Assembly: GCA_036655715.1 (NCBI GenBank)
Contig: JAVVPO010000074.1
Span: 1 to 12,074, forward strand
Origin: JAVVPO01 sp036655715
GTDB lineage: Bacteria > Bacillota > Clostridia > Lachnospirales > Cellulosilyticaceae
Length of the DNA: 12,074 bases
Reading direction: 5' to 3'
Notes under the pieces: generated by a model
Databases searched by the model: none
Told to the model about the DNA's origin: nothing
Seen by the model: the letters and a program-made list of their open reading frames with translations, nothing else
Part shown: positions 7,218-12,074 of the stretch, piece by piece
How positions within the stretch are numbered: the stretch's first letter is position 1
Layout: every line of letters begins with the position of its first letter
Program-made: the position numbers and the translations under genes

Positions 7218-7655
7218 TCATCCATTATCTTCTGTATCTGTTGTATCATCTACATTACTACAAGTGTATACCCCATTAGACATCTCTGCTCCTGAAATAG
7301 ATGTTACTTCTCCTAGTATATCCTCTATATATCCAGGACAATTTATTTCTTCATTTACGCTTCTATCATTAAATAATGCATCAGCTTCATCTATCAAATC
7401 TTTTTCCACATCATTTTCTTTCATAACTTTTAAGATTTCTCTTGTCTCATAGATAGAACAAGCACCAGATACAGCGGATACATTGGCATAAGCTTGCCCA
7501 ATCTCTGTAGGTGACATGGTTTCATAATTAAATTCTTGATCTTTACAATAATCATTTAAAGAATGATTCATACTCTCTAAATAGTACTCAGCGACTTGAT
7601 CACTCTGGTCAAAACAGATTAATTTATTACTAGGTGAAATGACTGCATATTTCAT
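7218..7655 (-). CDS. hypothetical protein, 145 aa, acidic
   Basis: I do not recognise this protein. It begins with a beta-like segment (MKYAVISPSNKLICF), continues with helical, strongly acidic sequence and ends in a low-complexity Asp/Thr/Glu tail (DDTTDTEDNG). Five cysteines (in LICFD, DYCKD, GACSI, NCPGY, YTCSN) are spread along it without a metal-binding spacing I can name. No signal peptide or membrane segment is seen. GAGGGG precedes the ATG by about ten bases. It starts 67 bp after the dgt stop codon with no terminator between, so it may be co-transcribed with dgt, and it is followed by its own terminator. Confidence 0.7.
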   Translation of the reverse strand: MKYAVISPSNKLICFDQSDQVAEYYLESMNHSLNDYCKDQEFNYETMSPTEIGQAYANVSAVSGACSIYETREILKVMKENDVEKDLIDEADALFNDRSVNEEINCPGYIEDILGEVTSISGAEMSNGVYTCSNVDDTTDTEDNG

Positions 7656-7673
7656 ATTTCTTTGCCCCTCTCA

Positions 7674-7719
7674 TTGCATATATATTTTATTATGCAACTT
7701 CAGCCCTACAATTATGCAA
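7674..7719. repeat. three TTGCATA motifs between dgt and the 145-aa gene
   Basis: TTGCATA occurs on the plus strand at 7674-7680 and on the minus strand at 7691-7697 and 7713-7719. The last two extend to the 9-bp direct repeat TTGCATAAT, 22 bp apart (about two helical turns). They lie in the 67-bp gap just upstream of the 145-aa gene and could be -35-like boxes or protein-binding sites. Function is not shown. Confidence 0.35.
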
Positions 7720-7722
7720 AGT

Positions 7723-9165
7723 TCATAGCTTAATAGCCATTAGTTCTTGATAAATATACGCTGCATAGGAATCTGTCATTCCACAAATAAAATCTGTAAT
7801 CAATAAGAGTTTACAGTATTCTTCTGAGCAGTTCTCTTGTTCTATTCTTTGCTCACAAATGAATCTATAGTTTTTGGAAATAAGTGAATAGACTTTTCCA
7901 TCATAGCCTTTATAAGCTTTTACATTTTTATTGAGTGCAACAGGCACAAAATTATCTAGTAATTTGTGAATAATATTATAGCCTACTATTTCATTTGAAA
8001 CGATTCTATCATTGTTGTAAACATATTCCTTTGTGATATTTCTTAAGAAAAGAGAAATATTCTTAGCTTTTGAATTGCCTATGAGCTCACCTTGATATTT
8101 TCCTTCCATAATCTGATCATAAGAAGCTATAAATTCTTCTACTACAGAATCCCTAAGGTATTTATTAAGTTTGATAATAAAAGATTTTAGTGCATATTCT
8201 CCTGGATCTTCATAACCATATTCTTCTTTTGCTATATCATAGTTTTTAGAAAGATAAAAAGACAAACTCTCTTCTAAACTTTTTTCTTCATACCCTTTTT
8301 GTTCTAAAAACTCTTCATATTTCATTTTGAAAATATCATGAGATACTATTTTTTTATTAAAAGCATCCTCTAAGTCGCCTAGCAGATAGGCAATATCATC
8401 TGCCGCTTCCAAAATGAAAACTAAAGGATTTCGAACACCTTCTAACCTCGTAGCTTCCATAATCTCTTTAAAGGCTTTCTCTTCAGCCTTATAAAAGCCG
8501 ATCTTCTTGTTATAGCCCATGGTTTTATCTAATTCCAATGAAGATATGGGATATTTGATAATAGCACTTAGTACACCTATAGTAAGATTCATACCGTATC
8601 TATCAATCACAAAATGTAACTTAGTCAAAATACGTAGAGCCTGTGCATTTCCTTCAAAATTCAGAAGATCAAGCCCCTCCTGTTTACCAAGTACACATTC
8701 ATTGTATCCAAATTTAAAGGTGTACGTATCTCCTTCATTTTTAGCTAATTTATCTTCGAACCATTCTCTGATAGCTACTTCTCCAAAATGACCAAAAGGC
8801 GGATTGCCAAGATCATGAATAAGTCCTGCACAGGCTAGAATATTACACATATCATCTACATCTTCTTGACTTACTTTATCCTCATTTGTATTCATCTTTT
8901 GGATAAGTTTCATCCCCGCGCTTTTACCTAATGATTTAGCAATAGAAGATACTTCTAGCGAATGCGTTAACCTTGTTCTCACAAAGTCTAGTTTCTCAAG
9001 AGGAAAGACCTGCGCTTTATCTTGAAGTCTTCTAAATGAAGCACTAAACAAAATCCTGTCATAATCATTTTCAAATTCATTTCTTACATCAAAACTCTTT
9101 TTAGATACCTTGTAATCCTTAATTCTTTTCTTGTTTAAAATTAATTTCCATTTCAGTTTAGCCAT
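7723..9165 (-). CDS. dgt: deoxyguanosinetriphosphate triphosphohydrolase (dGTPase), HD superfamily
   Basis: A 480-aa cytoplasmic metal-dependent enzyme that hydrolyses dGTP (or other dNTPs) to the nucleoside and triphosphate. In this numbering it shows the family motif SFRRLQDKAQVFPL (43-56), the HD-domain metal ligands H68, H117 and D118 (in GLIHDLGNPPFGH), EGNAQ (171-175) and the later ADD motif (D256 and D257). The length is nearer the E. coli-type Dgt (about 500 aa) than the shorter family members. The start was placed at ATG 9163-9165, seven bases after AGGAAAGGA; a longer frame with an ATG at 9220-9222 lacks a ribosome binding site. dGTPases control dNTP pools and some protect against phages, but housekeeping use is equally possible. 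Substrate preference cannot be read from sequence. Confidence 0.88.
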   Translation of the reverse strand: MAKLKWKLILNKKRIKDYKVSKKSFDVRNEFENDYDRILFSASFRRLQDKAQVFPLEKLDFVRTRLTHSLEVSSIAKSLGKSAGMKLIQKMNTNEDKVSQEDVDDMCNILACAGLIHDLGNPPFGHFGEVAIREWFEDKLAKNEGDTYTFKFGYNECVLGKQEGLDLLNFEGNAQALRILTKLHFVIDRYGMNLTIGVLSAIIKYPISSLELDKTMGYNKKIGFYKAEEKAFKEIMEATRLEGVRNPLVFILEAADDIAYLLGDLEDAFNKKIVSHDIFKMKYEEFLEQKGYEEKSLEESLSFYLSKNYDIAKEEYGYEDPGEYALKSFIIKLNKYLRDSVVEEFIASYDQIMEGKYQGELIGNSKAKNISLFLRNITKEYVYNNDRIVSNEIVGYNIIHKLLDNFVPVALNKNVKAYKGYDGKVYSLISKNYRFICEQRIEQENCSEEYCKLLLITDFICGMTDSYAAYIYQELMAIKL

Positions 9166-9453
9166 CACTATGTCCTTTCCTACAAAATATCCACCATAAT
9201 GCTTATGACTTATATTCTTCAACTATGATGGCTATCTTATACCTTTTCTTTTAGACTACAGCATGCTTACTATTAATAACTAAAAGTTTCATCAATAGTT
9301 TTTATCCTATAGATTTTTTAGTGTGTCTTTTACTTTTTATGCCCCCTTCAAGAGACTCTTTATGATTATCTTATGCCTCCCTTTAGTCTGATTAACCTAA
9401 ATACCCTTAACCCGATTGTAATCTTGTGCTAAAATAGCCTTTAAAATCAAAAA
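9166..9453. other. intergenic stretch upstream of dgt, no gene seen
   Basis: About 290 bases between the dgt start and the next terminator contain no open frame with a ribosome binding site. The dgt promoter must lie here. Minus-strand candidates such as TATAAG (near 9235) and TTGATG (near 9293) lack good partners, so none is called. Confidence 0.5.
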
Positions 9454-9491
9454 AATAGTCATCCTTAGCATTTTCTCTAAGTCTGACTATT
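9454..9491 (-). terminator. terminator of the DUF6882-like gene
   Basis: An 8-bp outer stem AATAGTCA/TGACTATT (9454-9461 and 9484-9491) and a 5-bp inner stem CTTAG/CTAAG (9464-9468 and 9477-9481) are separated by a two-base internal mismatch. On the minus strand a seven-T run follows directly, a classic intrinsic terminator about 24 bases past the stop codon. Confidence 0.85.
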
Positions 9492-9514
9492 CTTATATTT
9501 AACAAAATTTAAGC

Positions 9515-9976
9515 TTAACTCTCAATTTTTTCTTTCTTAATTGCTAAAAAGACATAGCTATCTTCTGCCTCTATTCTATAAATCCCTATAGCATCTAATT
9601 GGTAAATACTCATATAGGCTAAATCACGAGCTACTATTTCTTCACATTCAAAACCTTCTCTTGTGAATACTTCATGTCCTGTTAGCTTACCAAGTTCTTT
9701 AAGCTTAGAGCCTTTATCTCTAATAGCTTGTGTAAAATCATCATTTGCCCATGCCCATATCCACACCTTGTCTTTCGGCGCCCATGAACCGATACAAGCT
9801 ATCTCAAACTTTAACACCTGATTTTCATCATTTTCAAATTGTATTGTTTCAGCCTTGTGGTTAAAGAGATACTTTGTGTAAGTATTTAGGTGATACTCTT
9901 TATTAAGTAATTTTTGCTTCTCATTTACTTCTATATAACATTTCTCTAAAAAATCTCCAAATTGTTTTTGCGTCAT
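9515..9976 (-). CDS. DUF6882-like protein
   Basis: A 153-aa soluble protein with no signal peptide or membrane segment. The central IGSWAPKDKVWIWAWAN (62-78) followed by an acidic/aromatic stretch resembles the G-S-W...WxWAWAN core of DUF6882 domain proteins, a family without a known function. The rest (a helical N-terminus, and a C-terminus with YQLDAIGIYRIEAEDSYVFLAIK) also fits that fold. AGGAG lies eight bases before the ATG. It starts 45 bp downstream of the ydbC-like gene with no terminator between, so the two are probably co-transcribed, and a strong terminator follows. The domain assignment comes from the tryptophan motif and should be confirmed by an HMM search. Confidence 0.75.
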   Translation of the reverse strand: MTQKQFGDFLEKCYIEVNEKQKLLNKEYHLNTYTKYLFNHKAETIQFENDENQVLKFEIACIGSWAPKDKVWIWAWANDDFTQAIRDKGSKLKELGKLTGHEVFTREGFECEEIVARDLAYMSIYQLDAIGIYRIEAEDSYVFLAIKKEKIES

Positions 9977-10021
9977 TATGCCTACTCCTTATTGCCACTT
10001 TTCTTATGATGATTGTTCTAT

Positions 10022-10243
10022 CTATAGTTCCATATCATTTAGTATATCACGTAGTACCTTTAGTTCTTCTGCACTTAAGGTAACACCTTTCCCCATTTTC
10101 GCATGTTCCGGTGCCCAATCACGTATGTCATACTTAGGTGCATTATCATTCCAACTCATTAGATTTATTTCTTTTTGCCAACCTCTTGAACCTTCTGATA
10201 GTACCCCTAAACTTTCCTTAACTTCAAATTTAATGTCTGCCAT
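10022..10243 (-). CDS. ydbC: YdbC/PC4-type single-stranded-DNA-binding protein
   Basis: A 73-aa protein matching the YdbC family of Firmicutes, a compact homologue of the eukaryotic transcription coactivator PC4. The family hallmarks are visible: an opening FEVKESLGVLSE, then GWQKEINLMSWN, PKYDIRDWAPEHAKMGKG and a C-terminal helix (LSAEELKVLRDILND). Relatives form dimers that bind single-stranded DNA through a beta sheet; the cellular role in bacteria is not well defined. A near-perfect AAGGAGG precedes the ATG by eight to nine bases. It is the probable first gene of a two-gene unit with the DUF6882-like gene. A TATACT (10291-10296, minus strand) could be its -10 box, but no good -35 is seen. 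Confidence 0.85.
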   Translation of the reverse strand: MADIKFEVKESLGVLSEGSRGWQKEINLMSWNDNAPKYDIRDWAPEHAKMGKGVTLSAEELKVLRDILNDMEL

Positions 10244-10379
10244 CTCTATATCCTCCTTAGTATTTTTATCTCTATGCCTCTATTAATTAGAGTATATTCC
10301 ATCTTAATCTTATCTTATACAGCTAGCTTAGTATTATTATATTCTAGCCTTCTAGCATATGCAATGCCAAATATACTTG

Positions 10380-10416
10380 AGAGATAAAACTAAAAGTAGC
10401 TATACCTTTTATCTCT
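10380..10416 (-). terminator. hairpin just after the frameshifted gene remnant
   Basis: A perfect 10-bp stem AGAGATAAAA/TTTTATCTCT (10380-10389 and 10407-10416) with a 17-base loop holding a TAGCTA palindrome. It begins two bases beyond the TAA (10419-10421) that closes the shifted reading frame of the remnant. The downstream minus-strand T-run is weak, but the T-rich arm (TTTTAGTTTTATC) supports termination. Confidence 0.55.
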
Positions 10417-10418
10417 AT

Positions 10419-10591
10419 TTAAATTACTTCTTCATTTTTCCGTTTAGCACTTCTCATGATAAATAAAGCCTTTTCTTCATTTCATATTGGTCAATCTTAA
10501 GCCAATCTGCAAGTGTTGTTGCTGGCGTAGGCCTGTCATCTGGATTAAATACTTTCTCTATATACTTACCATAGATAAAATATCCCCCCAT
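10419..10591 (-). pseudogene. frameshifted gene remnant downstream of the patatin gene
   Basis: An ATG at 10589-10591 opens a 45-codon frame (stop 10454-10456) with protein-like content, beginning MGGYFIYGKYIEKVFNPDD and continuing through TLADWLKIDQYEMKKR. At the purine run 10469-10477 (AAGAAAAGG) one added base would carry translation into a second open frame ending EEVI and the stop at 10419-10421, two bases from a hairpin terminator. The frame is also open upstream to 10624 (LDNINNKYY before the Met) without any start codon or Shine-Dalgarno. The simplest reading is the C-terminal end of a decayed or frameshifted gene. I do not recognise the family. Ribosomal frameshifting on G-AAA-AGG or a sequencing error are the alternatives. 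Confidence 0.5.
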
Positions 10592-10642
10592 GTAATACTT
10601 ATTATTTATATTATCCAGCTCCGCTTAAATATGTCTAATCTC

Positions 10643-11761
10643 TCAAGATATATACTTCTTTTTTATTAAGTCTCTAGCACTTACCTGCCTATTCATACGC
10701 TCTTTACTCTTAGTCAGCTTTTGTTCTTGATTGCTTGGCAAGTTCACCGTTTGAACTAATCGCCTAGCAAACTCATCTAATTCTGCAAAGTATTTGTGCG
10801 TTAGTTCCTCACCCATCTTTTCAAGCACTTTGAGATTTTCAGGTGAAACATTATCTAGTTTTGCCGCCTCTTTTTGTTTCTCATCTATTTCCATTTGAAT
10901 TCTTAAATAATCTTTACTTTTTTCAGCTTCTCGGTACATGATACGTAGTTGATAGTCTACCACCTCTGACACACCTGTTCTTGAAATAGAAAAAATAGGT
11001 TCTATCCACCTCACCATTCCCCATCTATTCATTTTTTTGTAGTCATAGCTTATTTCCTTGCTTCCTGTTCCTAAAGAAAGAATTAATAATTCTTTTTTTT
11101 TGGTCTCTTTATCCGGTAATTTGCTTACTTCTGCATAAGCACATAGTGCTGGGTTATTTGCAAATACTCCGCCATCAATAAAATATCCCATGCTACCATC
11201 TAATCCACTAATCTCCGCTATAGAAAAGTAACTTGGTGCAGCTGTTGTTGCCCGAATAACATCTTTGACATAAAATTCTTTAGATTCACGCTCAAAAGTA
11301 TCTAGTTGGTTAAAAAATGTAGTACTGTTATTTTCTACATCATATGCCGTTATGAGGCAAGGCTTAATCAATTGCCCTAATTTTGTATCTCCATAATAGT
11401 CATTTAATAGTTTCGTTAATCCTTTATCTGAATATTTGGTTCCAGTTAATCCAAAAAGTGAACCTATACTATGTAGGAAGGTATTTTTAAAAATGGTTTG
11501 CCCATTCTCCAAATAAAAATCAAGAGCTTCTTGAGCAGAAAATTTGGGTTTTGTAGGGTCATTTTTCTCTGGCAAGAGATAGATGGCAGTTAGTATCCCT
11601 CCTGTACTTGTTCCTGCGATTAAATCAAAATAATCCGCAATCCTAGCCTCACTTCTTCCACTATGTTTTTGTAAGAGCTGTTCAAATGTGACTAATACCT
11701 TTGCAGGTATAATCCCTCTAATACCTCCACCATCTATTGATAATACTCTTGTCGCCGCCAT
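10643..11761 (-). CDS. patatin-like phospholipase
   Basis: A 372-aa lipid acyl hydrolase of the patatin/cPLA2 fold. The N-terminus carries the oxyanion-hole loop DGGGIRG (10-16), followed by the nucleophile elbow GTSTGG with S52 (50-55) and the catalytic aspartate D196 in DGG (196-198), so the Ser-Asp dyad is intact. No signal peptide or membrane helix is present; the protein is probably cytoplasmic and acts on membrane phospholipids. The C-terminal third (about 250-372) is helical and highly charged. Full-length soluble patatins of this size include the CBASS effectors CapV, but many relatives are unrelated to defence, and no cyclic-nucleotide synthase, Cap2 or Cap3 gene lies in the window. 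The start is fixed by the motif at residue 10; GGTGG lies about ten bases before the ATG. A TATAAT (11785-11790, minus strand) could serve as -10 box. Confidence 0.88.
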   Translation of the reverse strand: MAATRVLSIDGGGIRGIIPAKVLVTFEQLLQKHSGRSEARIADYFDLIAGTSTGGILTAIYLLPEKNDPTKPKFSAQEALDFYLENGQTIFKNTFLHSIGSLFGLTGTKYSDKGLTKLLNDYYGDTKLGQLIKPCLITAYDVENNSTTFFNQLDTFERESKEFYVKDVIRATTAAPSYFSIAEISGLDGSMGYFIDGGVFANNPALCAYAEVSKLPDKETKKKELLILSLGTGSKEISYDYKKMNRWGMVRWIEPIFSISRTGVSEVVDYQLRIMYREAEKSKDYLRIQMEIDEKQKEAAKLDNVSPENLKVLEKMGEELTHKYFAELDEFARRLVQTVNLPSNQEQKLTKSKERMNRQVSARDLIKKKYIS

Positions 11762-11784
11762 TGCTCCCCCACCACCTTTTTTAT

Positions 11785-11790
11785 ATTATA
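11785..11790 (-). promoter_or_regulatory. candidate -10 box of the patatin gene
   Basis: A consensus TATAAT on the minus strand lies about 24 bases before the patatin start codon. No good -35 box sits 17 bp upstream, so the call rests on the -10 match and position downstream of a hairpin that closes the previous unit. Confidence 0.35.
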
Positions 11791-11897
11791 CTGGTGAATC
11801 CTTAATTATATATTTATGCTATAATCGACTTATATTATGTTTAGACTCTTCCCTTTCATATGTTTTTATATTAGGTTAGATTACCTTTTACTAAAAC

Positions 11898-11947
11898 CTA
11901 AGTCATAGGGGCCTAAGTAATAAAATACTTAGACCCCTATGACTTAG
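11898..11947. terminator. long hairpin at the right edge, probable terminator
   Basis: A 14-bp outer stem (11898-11911 with 11934-11947) and a 7-bp inner stem (11913-11919 with 11926-11932) are separated by one mismatch (11912/11933) around a 6-base loop, with A/T pairs extending the outer end (11893-11896 with 11949-11952). Both sides exit into T-rich sequence, so it can act in either direction. It lies upstream of the patatin gene and probably ends a unit to the right of the window. Confidence 0.65.
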
Positions 11948-11952
11948 ATTTT

Positions 11953-12074
11953 GTTATCCCATCCTCTTTACTTAACTGCTCTCCTTAGTCCTTGGCAAAA
12001 TATATTGGTCTATCCAATGTTATAATCATTGCCTCAAGAAAGAGTTTTTAGACCATTTACACAAAGTTTTTTAC
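11953..12074. other. right-edge sequence without a gene
   Basis: No open frame with a start and ribosome binding site is found. The last bases contain ATTTACACAAAG followed by a T-run, slightly reminiscent of the terminal repeats of IS256-type elements, and a short inverted repeat TGGTCTA/TAGACCA (12006-12012 and 12049-12055). Neither is enough to call an insertion sequence. Confidence 0.4.

Noticed and set aside
9978..10286. Open frame on the plus strand, 102 aa
   Set aside because: It is antisense to the clearly recognisable YdbC/PC4 gene and is serine/phenylalanine-rich, as expected of a shadow frame.
10487..10669. Open frame on the plus strand, 60 aa
   Set aside because: It is antisense to the gene remnant and the patatin end; low-complexity, with no ribosome binding site.
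10643..11761. A complete CBASS operon
   Set aside because: Only the patatin effector type is present; no CD-NTase, E1/E2-like or JAB-type gene is found in the window.
1..12074. CRISPR arrays, tRNA or rRNA genes
   Set aside because: No regularly spaced repeats, cloverleaf-like sequences or rRNA-like segments were seen on either strand.

Overview
The window is AT-rich bacterial DNA with strong Shine-Dalgarno sequences, compact intergenic hairpin terminators and protein families typical of anaerobic Firmicutes: a standalone ferredoxin-like/GltD oxidoreductase, a YdbC-type PC4 protein and a MerR/BmrR-type regulator. A low-GC clostridial genome (Lachnospiraceae or Cellulosilyticum-like) is the best guess. 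That is an inference from composition and gene content; no rRNA or other taxonomic marker is present.

Left part (1-3990): a pentapeptide-repeat protein and an MMPL/RND-type membrane transporter, both on the minus strand, with a MerR-family regulator divergent from the transporter. The MerR gene has a promoter with a 20-bp spacer and a centred dyad, the usual architecture of MerR-activated promoters. The likely picture is an effector-responsive efflux cassette. Middle part (3907-6710): a GltD-like iron-sulfur/FAD/NAD(P) oxidoreductase on the plus strand is convergent with cysteine synthase (cysK) on the minus strand, and they share a long hairpin terminator.

Right part (6719-11761): everything is on the minus strand. 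In transcription order it holds a patatin-like phospholipase, a small frameshifted gene remnant not reported by simple ORF calling, a YdbC/PC4 single-stranded-DNA-binding protein, a DUF6882-like protein, a dGTPase of the HD superfamily, and two small orphan proteins (145 and 103 aa). Terminator hairpins follow the remnant (10380-10416), the DUF6882-like gene (9454-9491), the 145-aa gene (7153-7184) and the 103-aa gene (6668-6709), so this is a series of short transcription units rather than one operon. The right edge carries a large perfect-stem hairpin and no gene.

The patatin and the dGTPase belong to families that include antiphage effectors (CBASS CapV phospholipases and dNTP-depleting dGTPases), but no cyclic-nucleotide synthase or other defence sensor is visible here. 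A defence role is therefore only a hypothesis. No tRNA, rRNA, CRISPR array or complete insertion sequence was seen. Several gene starts were moved inward on Shine-Dalgarno evidence: the transporter, the GltD-like protein, cysK and dgt.
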